From the NCBI RefSeq assembly GCF_003319105.1, contig NZ_QOHH01000003.1, forward strand, positions 248,001 to 312,000: a DNA stretch of 64,000 nt. Direction: 5' to 3'. Position 1 is the first letter of the stretch. The number at the start of each line of letters is the position of its first letter. The position numbers and the translations under genes are program-made. Origin of the DNA: Blastococcus sp. TF02-09. Lineage in GTDB: Bacteria > Actinomycetota > Actinomycetes > Mycobacteriales > Geodermatophilaceae. Shown piece after piece: positions 41,672 to 53,236 of this stretch. The notes under the pieces were generated by a model. It saw nothing but the letters and a program-made list of their open reading frames with translations. It did no database searches and was not told the DNA's origin.

Positions 41672-42559
41672 GTGAGCTCTCCCCGTCGCGTGCCGCCGAT
41701 CGGCGCGCACATCCAGATCAAGGGCGGCCTGGCCAAGGGCGGCCTCCCCTACACCGACGCCGTCGGCGCCGCTGCCGTGCAGGTGTTCGTCGGCAACCCG
41801 CGGGGCTGGAAGCTCACCCCGGGCGACCCGGCCCAGGATGCGCTGTTCACGGCGGGGTGCACCGAGCGCGGCGTCCCCTCGTTCATCCACACGCCGTTCC
41901 TGGTCAACGTCGGCTCCCCGACCGAGGCCACCGTCGAGCAGTCGGTCGCCTCGATCGCGCACAACCTCGCCCGCGGCGCCCAGCTCGGCTGCGACGGCGT
42001 CGTCGTCCACGCGGGCTCGGCCGTCGGCGAGGACCGCTACGCCGACGCGCTGCGGCAGCTGCACGAGCGGCTGCTGCCGGTGCTCGAGGCGGCCGACCCG
42101 TCCGGGCCGCGGCTGCTGATCGAGCCCACCGCGGGCGGGGGCAAGGCGCTGGCGGCCACCGTCGAGGACCTCGGCCCCTACTTCGCCGCGCTGGAGGACC
42201 ACCCGCTGCTGGGCGTCTGCTTCGACACCTGCCACATCTGGGCGGCCGGGCACGACCTGGTGACGCCGGGCGGGATGACGGCGACGCTGGACCTGGTCGA
42301 GGCGACGCTCGGGCCGGGCCGGCTCGGGCTGGTGCACGCCAACGACTCCCTGGACGCGCGCGGCTCCAAGCGCGACCGGCACACGACGATCGGCGAGGGC
42401 TCGATCGGCGTCGCGCCGTTCGCCGAGCTGCTGGCTCACCCCTCGATGGCCGGCGTCCCCGTGGTGGTGGAGACGCCCAGCCTCAAGGACGGCGACCCCT
42501 GCGGTGGCCACGCCGCCGACATCAAGCTGCTCAACTCGCTGATCCCCGACGGCGCCTGA
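41672..42559 (+). CDS. nfo: Endonuclease IV (apurinic/apyrimidinic endonuclease)
   Basis: A 295-residue TIM-barrel deoxyribonuclease IV for base-excision repair. Metal ligands are visible in FIHTPFLVNVGSP, GVVVHAGS, LLIEPTAGGG, FDTCHIWAAGHDL, LGLVHANDSLDARGSKRDRH and VVVETPS, in the family order. GTG at 41672 lies 13 bp after the pknL stop, so it may be cotranscribed with the kinase. The long inverted repeat that follows probably ends the unit. No SOS box is seen here. Confidence 0.92.
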   Translation: MSSPRRVPPIGAHIQIKGGLAKGGLPYTDAVGAAAVQVFVGNPRGWKLTPGDPAQDALFTAGCTERGVPSFIHTPFLVNVGSPTEATVEQSVASIAHNLARGAQLGCDGVVVHAGSAVGEDRYADALRQLHERLLPVLEAADPSGPRLLIEPTAGGGKALAATVEDLGPYFAALEDHPLLGVCFDTCHIWAAGHDLVTPGGMTATLDLVEATLGPGRLGLVHANDSLDARGSKRDRHTTIGEGSIGVAPFAELLAHPSMAGVPVVVETPSLKDGDPCGGHAADIKLLNSLIPDGA

Positions 42560-42572
42560 CCCCGCCCGCGCC

Positions 42573-42635
42573 GCGCGAACCATGCGAACTCGTGGCCATC
42601 GGGCGCTGATCACCACGACTTCGCATGGTTCGCGC
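42573..42635. repeat. 23-bp inverted repeat (hairpin) between nfo and NUDIX gene
   Basis: Left arm 42573-42595 begins GCGCGAACCATGCGAA; right arm 42613-42635 ends TTCGCATGGTTCGCGC. The arms are complementary over 23 positions with one mismatch and a 17-nt loop. It may terminate nfo, act on the NUDIX leader, or be a copy of a dispersed palindromic element. Confidence 0.8.
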
Positions 42636-42650
42636 CACGAGGAGGCCCAG

Positions 42651-43112
42651 ATGCGGTTCCAGGTGGTGCCCGCCGCCTACGTCCTGTTCCGGCGTCGGCA
42701 GAGTGGCGTCGAGCAGCTCCTCCTCCAGCTGCGCCGGGGCACCGGCTACATGGACGGCCACTGGACTGCCGCTGCTGCCGGGCACGTGGAGGCGGGTGAG
42801 TCAGTGCTCGAGGCCGCGGCGCGAGAGGTGGCCGAGGAGCTGGGCGTGGCCCTCCATCCGGCCGACCTCGTCCCTCTCTGCGCGATGCACCGGACCGTCG
42901 CCCCGCACACCCCGATCGACGAGCGGGTCGACTTCTTCTTCGAGTGCCGCCGGTGGACCGGTGTCCCGGCGACGCAGGAGGTGGACAAGTCCGCCGACCT
43001 CCGGTGGTTCGACCTCGCTGACCTGCCCGACCCGGTTGTGCCGCACGAGCTGCAGGTCATCGAGGGGCTGCGGGCCGGAACGCTGCAGCCCGTCGTCACC
43101 CACGGCTTCTAA
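42651..43112 (+). CDS. NUDIX hydrolase
   Basis: A 153-residue NUDIX protein. The NUDIX box runs GHVEAGESVLEAAAREVAEE plus LG (about 44-65), with all the required Glu residues (REVAEE). Such enzymes hydrolyse nucleoside diphosphates linked to another moiety; the substrate is not predictable. GAGGAGG stands 7 nt before the ATG. The gene is flanked on both sides by long inverted repeats, 42573-42635 and 43124-43172, unlike any other gene here. Its codons carry slightly more A/T at third positions than the neighbours, hinting at later acquisition. Confidence 0.88.
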   Translation: MRFQVVPAAYVLFRRRQSGVEQLLLQLRRGTGYMDGHWTAAAAGHVEAGESVLEAAAREVAEELGVALHPADLVPLCAMHRTVAPHTPIDERVDFFFECRRWTGVPATQEVDKSADLRWFDLADLPDPVVPHELQVIEGLRAGTLQPVVTHGF

Positions 43113-43123
43113 CCGCACGACGA

Positions 43124-43172
43124 TGTCCCTGAGGCGGCCATTCCGACGGCAGGAATGGCCGCTCCAGGGACA
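43124..43172. repeat. 21-bp inverted repeat (hairpin) after NUDIX gene
   Basis: Left arm 43124-43144 (TGTCCCTG, then AG, then GCGGCCATTCC), loop GACGGCA, right arm 43152-43172 (GGAATGGCCGC, then TC, then CAGGGACA). Only a two-base internal mismatch breaks the 21-bp stem. It lies 11 bp after the NUDIX stop and before the convergent threonine aldolase end, so a bidirectional terminator role is plausible. Confidence 0.8.
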
Positions 43173-43188
43173 ACGCGGCCGGGCGCCC

Positions 43189-46581
<3,393 letters not shown>

Positions 46582-46629
46582 GCGTTCCTCCGGGGAAGGA
46601 GCGGGCTGGCCGAGGAGTTGTCCCGGGTC

Positions 46630-47548
46630 ATGATGCCGCAGGTCGGACCCGCACCGGACCCTTTCCGCACCATCGCGGTGACCGGCGCGTCCGGCACCCT
46701 CGGCGGGCGGGTGGCCGACCGGCTGTCCGCAGCCGGTGCCCCGCTGCGTCTGGTGGTCCGCGACCCCGCGCGCGCACCGTCGCTGCCCGGCGCGGAGGTG
46801 GTCGCGGCGCCCGGCGGGTACGCCGACGGCGCCGGGCTGCGGGCGGCGCTCACCGGCGTCGACACCGTCTACCTCGTGTCCGCCGCCGAGGCGCCCGACC
46901 GCCTCGAGCAGCACCGGACCGCGGTCGCGGCCGCGGCGGCCGCAGGTGTGCGGCGGATCGTCTCCTGAAGGACCCCCCTTCCCCCCACGCCTCGCCAGCT
47001 CGGCGCGGGCCCCTGAAGGGCGGCCACCCGAGTCACAGGCCATCGCCGCGACCGGCCTGCGCGCCACCGTCCTGCGGCACAGCATGTACGCCGACTTCGT
47101 GCCGTTCTTCGCCACGCTCGAGGACGGCGTCGCGGTCATCGCCGCGCCCGCCGGGGAGGGCCGGACCGGCTTCGTCTCCCGGGACGACCTGGCCGACGTC
47201 GGGGCCGCCGTCCTCCTCCGCGACGACGACGAGCTCGCCGGGCGCACCCTCGACGTCACCGGGCCGGAGGCGCTTCCCATGACCGAGGCCGCCGCCGTGC
47301 TGGCCGAGCTCACCGGCCGGCCCGCGGAGTACCGGGAGCAGACCGTCGAGCAGGCGTGGGAGACCCGCCGGCCATCCGGGCACCCGGACTGGGAGATCGA
47401 GGGCTGGGTGAGCAGCTACCTGGCCATCGCCGCCGGCGAGCTGGCCGCAGTCACCGACACAGTCCCCCGGCTCACCGGGCACCCCGCGCGCAGCGTGGCC
47501 GACCACCTGCGGGCCCACCCCGAGGACTGGGCGCGCCTGCGGGGCTGA
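46630..47548 (+). pseudogene. NmrA-like NAD(P)-binding protein, disrupted near 46962-47025
   Basis: The N-terminal half (ATG 46630) has TIAVTGASGTLGGRVADRLS, the Rossmann motif, and ends GVRRIVS followed by TGA at 46966-46968. The C-terminal half resumes in another frame with ESQAIAATGLRATVLRHSMY and continues to 47548. Between them a 64-bp G/C-tract sequence bounded by CCTGAAGG copies (46964-46971 and 47012-47019) replaces about 20 codons, including the usual DHWATEE part. The protein family comprises NADPH-binding quinone reductase or regulator-like proteins. The locus is not expected to make a working product. Confidence 0.75.
46964..47019. repeat. CCTGAAGG-bounded insertion or replacement in NmrA-like gene
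   Basis: Two direct CCTGAAGG copies 48 bp apart enclose C-rich sequence (ACCCCCCTTCCCCCC, then GCCTCGCCAGCTCGGCG). The stretch is foreign to the coding sequence around it and contains a stop. It looks like a small dispersed repeat rather than a drifted coding segment; no terminal inverted repeats or target-site duplication were recognised. Confidence 0.45.
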
Positions 47549-47551
47549 GCG

Positions 47552-48136
47552 TCAGCCGGTAGCCATCGCCCAGCTCGTCGGGCCGTCCTGGCCGAGCCGC
47601 ACCTCGTGCCGGACCGACATCCCGTGCGCCTCGTAGAACGGCACGTTCGCCGGGTTCATCGTGTCCAGGCACGCGACCAGCCCGGCGTCCCGCGCCGCGG
47701 CGAGCCCGCGCTCGAGCAGCTCGCCGCCCACGCCCTGGCGGCCGGCGTCCGGATCGACGCCGAGCAGGTGCAGGTAGGCGTGCGGCGCCGGCGGCCGCAG
47801 CGCGTCGAGCACGGACATCGCGTCGCCGATCTCGCGGGCCCGGGCAGCGCCGAGGAACCCGGTCAGCAGACCACCGATCGAGGGCAGCTCCTCCGGCCCG
47901 TCCGGCGCGGCGGCCTGCGGGGACGGCCACCGCCACATCGCCACCCCCACCGGCTCCGACCGCGCGGCGACGTCGACCCGCCCGTCGGCCAGGTAGCGCT
48001 CGGCGAACAGCCCGAACATGGCCGCGCAGGCGTGCGGCCGCACGGCGGGGTCGGGGAAGAACCAGACCATCAGCGGGTCCCCGAAGAAGGCGCGGGCCAG
48101 CACGGTGCGCGCCCGGGCGACGCTGATCTCTGCCAC
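47552..48136 (-). CDS. GNAT-family N-acetyltransferase
   Basis: A 194-residue acetyltransferase. The acetyl-CoA loop is in LHLLGVDPDAGRQGVGGELL (about 120-139) with R-Q-G-V-G-G, and the C-terminal NVPFYEAHGMSVRHEV is typical of the fold. The GTG at 48136 is the first good start after the homologous region begins (VAEISVARARTVLARAF); no strong ribosome binding site is visible. It lies 38 bp downstream of the exoribonuclease gene and may be cotranscribed. The substrate is unknown. Confidence 0.85.
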   Translation of the reverse strand: MAEISVARARTVLARAFFGDPLMVWFFPDPAVRPHACAAMFGLFAERYLADGRVDVAARSEPVGVAMWRWPSPQAAAPDGPEELPSIGGLLTGFLGAARAREIGDAMSVLDALRPPAPHAYLHLLGVDPDAGRQGVGGELLERGLAAARDAGLVACLDTMNPANVPFYEAHGMSVRHEVRLGQDGPTSWAMATG

Positions 48137-48174
48137 GCCGTGCAGCGTCCCGGAGACGCCGGAGAGGCGCCAGC

Positions 48175-48663
48175 TCAGCCGTGCTCCTCCAACACCCGCC
48201 AGCGCGCCAGGTTGTAGCGGGCGTCGACGAGTGCGTCGTGGGTGCCCTGCGGCTTGGGCGGCAGCGGCGGCTGCCCGCGGTCGTCCCAGCGCTGGCGCAG
48301 CTCGCGGGTGAAGCGCGGGATGGGCCGCGGCAGCGCGGTCATCGGGCCCCACAGCTGCGCCAGCGCGACGTGGTCGTAGGCGGCGAACCAGGCCCACAGC
48401 TCGATCTCCTCCCCCGGGCCGGTGAGGAAGGCGAGCAGGTCGTCGCGGATCCGCTCGCGGGGGCGCCACGCCTTGTCCGCCGGCGGGGGCAGCTGGTCCA
48501 GGACGTTGCGGCGCACCCATGGGATGGCCTTCCGCTCGTCGAACTGGGTGCTGACCGCGTAGAACTCCCGGCCGGTCTCGTCCACCACGCCGATGGAGAC
48601 CAGGTCGATCGTGGTGCCGTCCTCGATGAACTCGGTGTCGTAGAAGAAGCGCCGCACGGTCAC
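48175..48663 (-). CDS. 3'-to-5' exoribonuclease (Rv2179c family)
   Basis: A 162-residue DEDD-type exoribonuclease matching Rv2179c of M. tuberculosis. The acidic residues are in FFYDTEFIEDG (about 6-16), WAWFAAYDHVALAQLWG (about 92-108) and DALVDARYNLARW (about 142-154). The family trims 3' overhangs of double-stranded RNA. The GTG at 48663 overlaps the RidA-like stop (GTGA). Its place between aroG and plsC follows the mycobacterial order. No extra domain is present. Confidence 0.9.
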   Translation of the reverse strand: MTVRRFFYDTEFIEDGTTIDLVSIGVVDETGREFYAVSTQFDERKAIPWVRRNVLDQLPPPADKAWRPRERIRDDLLAFLTGPGEEIELWAWFAAYDHVALAQLWGPMTALPRPIPRFTRELRQRWDDRGQPPLPPKPQGTHDALVDARYNLARWRVLEEHG

Positions 48664-49109
48664 TCGGCCACCGTGTCCCCGTCGCGCGGCGGGCCCGGCT
48701 CCTGCCAGCTGTCCCGCACGGCGACGGCCTCCACCTCGACGAGCTGGTCGGCGTGGCCGAGCACGGTCACGCCGACGAGCGTGCTCGGGGCGTCGTGCCG
48801 ACCGAAGGCGTCCCGCACGACCTGCCAGGCGGCGAGCAGGTCCGCGCGTTCGCTCGTCGCGACGTACACCGTCGTCTTGAGGACGTGCTCGAGCCCGGCG
48901 CCGGCCGCTTCCAGCGCCGTCGCCAGGTTCTCCATCACCTGCCGGGCCTGCCCGGCCACGTCCCCCACGGCGACCGTCGCGCCGTCGGCGTCCAGCGGGC
49001 AGGCACCCGCCGTGAACACCATCCGGCCGGGATCGGTGACGGCGGCGTAGGCGTACGGGACGGTGGGGCACAACGCCGACGGGCGCACGAGCTCGATGCC
49101 TGAGGTCAC
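48660..49109 (-). CDS. RidA/YjgF-family protein
   Basis: A 149-residue RidA-like protein. VFTAGACPLDADG (about 30-42), QARQVMENLATALEAAGAGL and VLKTTVYVATSERADLLAAW (about 73-92) are typical; the last conserved motif, usually with an active Arg, reads STLVGVTVLGHADQLVEVEA, so the Arg of imine deaminases may be missing. It probably acts on reactive enamines or belongs to an uncharacterised subgroup. The GTG at 49109 has GATGAT 6 nt upstream, fitting leaderless transcription. The next gene overlaps by GTGA. Confidence 0.85.
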   Translation of the reverse strand: MTSGIELVRPSALCPTVPYAYAAVTDPGRMVFTAGACPLDADGATVAVGDVAGQARQVMENLATALEAAGAGLEHVLKTTVYVATSERADLLAAWQVVRDAFGRHDAPSTLVGVTVLGHADQLVEVEAVAVRDSWQEPGPPRDGDTVAE

Positions 49110-49115
49110 CCCGCG

Positions 49116-49121
49116 ATCATC
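49116..49121 (-). promoter_or_regulatory. Possible -10 box for a leaderless RidA-like gene
   Basis: GATGAT on the minus strand, 6 nt before the GTG at 49109, has the conserved A2 and T6. Confidence 0.4.
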
Positions 49122-49186
49122 GGGCACCCGGGCGCCGGTGTCGCCCGGAGCGCGCGCTGCTGAGGTGCACCGACGGCGTCGGGCGA

Positions 49187-49192
49187 TAGGTT
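49187..49192 (+). promoter_or_regulatory. -10 box for a leaderless glpK mRNA
   Basis: TAGGTT stands 7 nt before the ATG at 49200, with no ribosome binding site. Confidence 0.55.
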
Positions 49193-49199
49193 CGCGGTC

Positions 49200-50675
49200 A
49201 TGCCTGTCCTGGCCATCGATGCAGGTACCACCGGGGTGACGGCGCTGGTCGTCGGCGAGCAGGGCGACGTGCTGTCCCGCGGCTACCGCGAGTTCGCCCA
49301 GCTCTTCCCGCGCCCCGGGTGGGTGGAGCACGAGCCCGACGACATCTGGACGGCGACGGTCGCCGCCTGCCGCGAGGCCCTGGCCGGCACCGAGGACCAG
49401 CCGACGTGCATCGGGATCACCGACCAGCGGGAGACCGCGGTCGTCTGGGAGCGCCGCACCCTGCACTCCCCCCGCCCGGCGATCGTCTGGCAGGACCGGC
49501 GCACCACGGGCATCTGCGACCGGCTGCGCGCCGACGGTGTCGAGGACCGCCTCGCGGGGCTCACCGGCCTGCGGCTGGACCCGTACTTCACCGGCACCAA
49601 GTTCGCCTGGCTCGCCGAGCACGAGCCCCGGACGTGGGCCGGGGTGCGCGACGGCTCCCTGGCCCTGGGCACCGTCGACTCCTACCTGATCGCCCGGCTC
49701 ACCGGCGGCGCCGTGCACGTCACCGATCCCAGCAACGCCAGCCGCACCCTGCTGTTCGACCTGGAGAAGGGTGCGTGGTCGGACGAGCTGTGCGACCTGT
49801 TCGACGTGCCGCGGTCCGCGCTGCCCGAGCTGGTCCCGAACTCCGGCGTCGTCGGCACCACCGACCCCGACTCCTTCCTGGGGCTCTCGCTGCCGATCGC
49901 GGGCATGGCCGGCGACCAGCAGGCCGCGCTCTTCGGCCAGGCGTGCTTCTCCCCCGGCATGAGCAAGTGCACCTACGGCACCGGCTCGTTCGTGCTCACC
50001 AACACCGGGTCGAGCCCGGTGCGCTCGGACGCCGGCCTGCTGACCACGGTCGCGTGGGACCTCGGCGACGGGCTGGTCTACGCGCTCGAGGGGGCCATCT
50101 TCGTCACCGGCGCCGCCGTGCAGTGGCTGCGCGACGGGCTGGGCCTCATCGACTCCGCCGCCGAGATCGAGGGGCTGGCGCGCACCGTGGCCGACTCCGG
50201 CGACGTCGTCTTCGTGCCCGCGCTCACCGGCATGGGCGCCCCGCACTGGGACCCGCACGCCCGCGGCGCCATCCTCGGCATCACCCGCGGGACCACCCGG
50301 GCGCACATCGCCCGGGCCACCCTGGAGGCGCTGGCCTTCGAGGTGCGCGACGTCGTCGACGTGATGGTCGACGAGGCCGGGCTGTCGGTGCCGGAGCTCT
50401 CCGCCGACGGCGGGGCCAGCGCGAACGACCTGCTGCTCCAGCTGCAGGCCGACCAGCTCGGCGTCCCGGTGCGCCGGCCGGTGGTCACCGAGACGACGGC
50501 GCTGGGCGCGGCGTTCCTGGCCGGGCTGGGCACCGGCGTCTGGGGCTCGACCGACGAGCTGGCGCAGACCTGGGCGCTGGACCGCCGGTTCGAGCCGACC
50601 CACGGCCTCCGCGACGACGGCCGGCACGACCGCTGGAAGGACGCCGTGACCCGCGCCGGCTCCTGGACCCGCTAG
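49200..50675 (+). CDS. glpK: Glycerol kinase
   Basis: A 491-residue FGGY kinase that phosphorylates glycerol. The family markers are VLAIDAGTTGVTALVV (3-18), the glycerol-binding TDQRETAVVWER (about 78-89) and WQDRRTTG (about 98-105), TYGTGSFVLTNTG and the second phosphate loop LSADGGASANDLLLQLQAD. No glycerol facilitator or glycerol-3-phosphate dehydrogenase gene is nearby. TAGGTT at 49187 predicts a leaderless mRNA. The TAG stop shares CTAG with the convergent SDR gene. Confidence 0.92.
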   Translation: MPVLAIDAGTTGVTALVVGEQGDVLSRGYREFAQLFPRPGWVEHEPDDIWTATVAACREALAGTEDQPTCIGITDQRETAVVWERRTLHSPRPAIVWQDRRTTGICDRLRADGVEDRLAGLTGLRLDPYFTGTKFAWLAEHEPRTWAGVRDGSLALGTVDSYLIARLTGGAVHVTDPSNASRTLLFDLEKGAWSDELCDLFDVPRSALPELVPNSGVVGTTDPDSFLGLSLPIAGMAGDQQAALFGQACFSPGMSKCTYGTGSFVLTNTGSSPVRSDAGLLTTVAWDLGDGLVYALEGAIFVTGAAVQWLRDGLGLIDSAAEIEGLARTVADSGDVVFVPALTGMGAPHWDPHARGAILGITRGTTRAHIARATLEALAFEVRDVVDVMVDEAGLSVPELSADGGASANDLLLQLQADQLGVPVRRPVVTETTALGAAFLAGLGTGVWGSTDELAQTWALDRRFEPTHGLRDDGRHDRWKDAVTRAGSWTR

Positions 50676-51580
50676 GCGCCCCGGCGGCGGCCGCCGACGG
50701 AGTGGGTGCCGAACTCGCGGCCGTCCAGCGCGGCGATGTCCCGCTCGAGCTGGGGCACCCGCTCGCGGGACACCTTGAGCACCGCCCGCTCGGCGAGCAC
50801 CCCGGTGACCAGCTGGCGGAGTGCGGACACCGCGCCGAGGCTCCGCGGCACGTACACCCGGCGGCCGCGGGTCTCCAGGTTCTCCACGAGCGCCTCCGCG
50901 CACTCCTCCGCCGACGTGTACCTGCCCAGCGGGCCCGGGAGGTCCTTGCGGGTCTCGGCGAACGTCGGCAGCGCCGCCTCGGTGTCGCGCACCAGGTCGG
51001 TGTCGATCCACGTCGGGTGGGCGCTCGCCACGGTCACCCCGCGGTGCGCCACCTCCAGCCGCAGCGCGTCGCCGAACCGCTCGACGCCGGCCTTGGAGGC
51101 GCAGTAGGCGCTCATGCCCGGCAGCACGGTGAACGACGCGGCCGAGGCGACGATCTGCACGTGCCCGCGCCGCTTCGCGACGAAGGGCAGGGCGGCGTGC
51201 ACGGTGAGCATCGCGCCGATCAGGTTGACCTCGATGGTGCGGGCCAGCGCGTGCGCCGACGACGTCATCACCGTGGTCAGCGGCGCGATGCCGGCGTTGG
51301 CGACGACGACGTCCAGCCCGCCGAAGGTGTCCACGGTCCGCGAGACGGCGGCCTCCAGCGCCTCGGGGTCGGTGACGTCGGCCTCCACCCACAGGTGCTC
51401 GGGGCCCAGCTCGTCGGCCACCCGGGCCAGCTCCTCGGGCTCCAGCCCGACCAGGGCCACCCGGGCGCCCCGGGCGGCGGCCTTGCGGGCGAGCGCGGCG
51501 CCGATGCCCCGTGCCGCGCCGGTGATCAGCACCGACTTCCCGGCGAGCGGCGTGCGGGTGCGCGTCGTGCGGAAGGCCAT
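50672..51580 (-). CDS. Short-chain dehydrogenase/reductase
   Basis: A 302-residue classical SDR. The NAD(P) motif is VLITGAARGIGAALARKAA (about 17-35), followed by the NAG motif in VVVANAGIAP (about 90-99), Ser in QIVASAAS and the YxxxK pair in AYCASKAGVERFGD (about 157-170). It is divergent from the flavin monooxygenase gene across a palindromic operator, so the two are probably co-regulated. It resembles mymA-operon SDRs and could oxidise the alcohol released after ester cleavage. Substrate unknown. Confidence 0.88.
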   Translation of the reverse strand: MAFRTTRTRTPLAGKSVLITGAARGIGAALARKAAARGARVALVGLEPEELARVADELGPEHLWVEADVTDPEALEAAVSRTVDTFGGLDVVVANAGIAPLTTVMTSSAHALARTIEVNLIGAMLTVHAALPFVAKRRGHVQIVASAASFTVLPGMSAYCASKAGVERFGDALRLEVAHRGVTVASAHPTWIDTDLVRDTEAALPTFAETRKDLPGPLGRYTSAEECAEALVENLETRGRRVYVPRSLGAVSALRQLVTGVLAERAVLKVSRERVPQLERDIAALDGREFGTHSVGGRRRGA

Positions 51581-51638
51581 CGTCGGCTCCTCGGGCTCCG
51601 GGCACTCGCATCGAGCGCCTGCTGAGCAGCCGTTGTAG

Positions 51639-51661
51639 CTTGTTGAGCGTTGCTCAGCAAG
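51639..51661. promoter_or_regulatory. Palindromic operator, probably for the local TetR regulator
   Basis: CTTGTTGAGC, then GTT, then GCTCAGCAAG: the outer ten bases on each side match in inverted order with one wobble position. It lies midway between the divergent SDR (51580) and monooxygenase (51698) starts. A further half-site, GCTGAGCAGC, is at 51621-51630. The TetR gene three genes downstream is the natural candidate to bind it. Confidence 0.6.
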
Positions 51662-51697
51662 CCGGGAGTCGGACAGCAGACGACGAGGAGCCCATCG

Positions 51698-53236
51698 GTG
51701 ACCAGCACGCTCGAGAGCCCGACCATCTCCCCCCGGGAGGGGGCCGTCCGCGAGGTGGGCGTGGCGATCATCGGATCCGGCTTCGCCGGCCTCTGCATGG
51801 CGATCGCCCTGAAGCGGCGGGGCGAGACCGACTTCGTCCTCCTGGAGCGGGCGCAGGACGTCGGCGGCACCTGGCGGGACAACACCTATCCCGGCGCGGC
51901 CTGCGACGTGCAGTCCAACCTCTACTCGTTCTCCTTCGCGCCGAACCCCGACTGGGGCCGCTCCTACTCCGAGCAGCCGGAGATCCAGGCCTACCTGCAG
52001 CGGGTCGCGACGGACTTCGACGTCCGCCGGCACTGCGTCTTCGGCGCCGAGGTGACCGGCGCGCGGTGGGACGACGTGGCGCGGCGCTGGCTGGTCTCGA
52101 CGGCGGCCGGCGACTTCCGGGCCCGCGTCCTCGTCTCGGCCGCCGGCGCGCTGGCCGACCCCACCTATCCCGACATCCCCGGCCTGGACACCTTTGCCGG
52201 CACCGTCATGCACTCCGCGCGCTGGGACGCCTCGCACGACCTCGCGGGCGAGAAGGTCGCCGTCATCGGCACCGGGGCGTCGGCCATCCAGGTGGTGCCC
52301 GCGATCCAGCCGGTCGTCGACAGCATCACCGTCTACCAGCGCACGCCCGCCTGGGTGGTCCCGCGCACCGACCACCCGGTCAAGCCGCTGATGCGCCGGC
52401 TCTACCGGCGGGTGCCCGGCTTCCAGAAGGCCGTGCGCGGCGGTCTCTACCTCTTCCGCGAGTTCCTGGTCATCGGCCTGGCCAAGCGCCGCCGCTTCCT
52501 CAAGCCGGTGGGCAAGCTCGCCAAGGCCCACCTCGAGCGCCAGGTGCGCGACCCGAAGCTCCGCGCAGCGCTGACGCCGGACTACACCATCGGCTGCAAG
52601 CGGATCCTGATCAGCAACGACTACTTCCCGGCCGTGTCCGCCCCCAACGCCGAGCTGGTCACCGCCGGCATCGCCGAGGTCCGGCCGCACTCCGTCGTCA
52701 GCCGGGACGGCGTCGAGCGGCCCACCGACACGATCGTGCTGGCCACCGGCTTCCACGTGACCGACCTGCCGATCGCGGAGAGGATCCGTGGCCGCGACGG
52801 CCGCAGCCTGGCCGAGGTGTGGGCCGACGGCATGGTGAGCAACCGCAGCGCCACCGTCGCCGGTTTCCCGAACCTGTTCCTGCTGGTGGGACCAAACGTG
52901 GGCGTCGGCCACACGTCGATGGTCTACATGATCGAGTCGCAGGTGAACTACGTCGACGACGCCCTGCGCACCATGGACGCCGAGGCGCTGGAGGTCCTGG
53001 AGACCACCCGCGAGGCACAGGAGGCCTACCGCGCGCTGATCGCGGAGAAGTCGAAGGGCACCGTGTGGCTCGGCGGCGGCTGCGCCAGCTGGTATCTGGA
53101 CGAGCACGGGCACAACACCACGCTGTGGCCGGACTTCACCTTCCGGTTCCGCAAGCTCACGAAGAAGCTCGACCGCGAGAACTACGTCGGCGTCCCGGCC
53201 TCCGCGCCGGTGAGCACCCCGGAGGTGGCGGCATGA
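51698..53236 (+). CDS. Flavin-containing monooxygenase, Baeyer-Villiger type
   Basis: A 512-residue class B flavoprotein monooxygenase. GSGFAGLCMAIALKRRGETD (about 27-46) binds FAD, GGTWRDNTYPGAACD (about 57-71) is characteristic of Baeyer-Villiger enzymes, and VAVIGTGASAIQVVPAI (about 187-203) binds NADPH. The family turns ketones into esters or lactones and oxidises S or N; it includes EthA and MymA-type enzymes. GTG at 51698 follows GAGGAG. Its stop overlaps the hydrolase ATG (ATGA), so a ketone could be converted to ester and then hydrolysed. No specific ketone can be named. Confidence 0.9.
   Translation: MTSTLESPTISPREGAVREVGVAIIGSGFAGLCMAIALKRRGETDFVLLERAQDVGGTWRDNTYPGAACDVQSNLYSFSFAPNPDWGRSYSEQPEIQAYLQRVATDFDVRRHCVFGAEVTGARWDDVARRWLVSTAAGDFRARVLVSAAGALADPTYPDIPGLDTFAGTVMHSARWDASHDLAGEKVAVIGTGASAIQVVPAIQPVVDSITVYQRTPAWVVPRTDHPVKPLMRRLYRRVPGFQKAVRGGLYLFREFLVIGLAKRRRFLKPVGKLAKAHLERQVRDPKLRAALTPDYTIGCKRILISNDYFPAVSAPNAELVTAGIAEVRPHSVVSRDGVERPTDTIVLATGFHVTDLPIAERIRGRDGRSLAEVWADGMVSNRSATVAGFPNLFLLVGPNVGVGHTSMVYMIESQVNYVDDALRTMDAEALEVLETTREAQEAYRALIAEKSKGTVWLGGGCASWYLDEHGHNTTLWPDFTFRFRKLTKKLDRENYVGVPASAPVSTPEVAA

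Noticed and set aside
37894-41736. Minus-strand open frame of about 1280 codons under glyA, pknL and nfo
   Set aside because: It is antisense to three well-supported genes, rich in Gly/Arg/His/Gln from GC bias, and has no domain.
42573-43172. Composite transposon or integron cassette around the NUDIX gene
   Set aside because: The two inverted repeats are unrelated in sequence, no target duplication or integrase is present, so only flanking hairpins are claimed.
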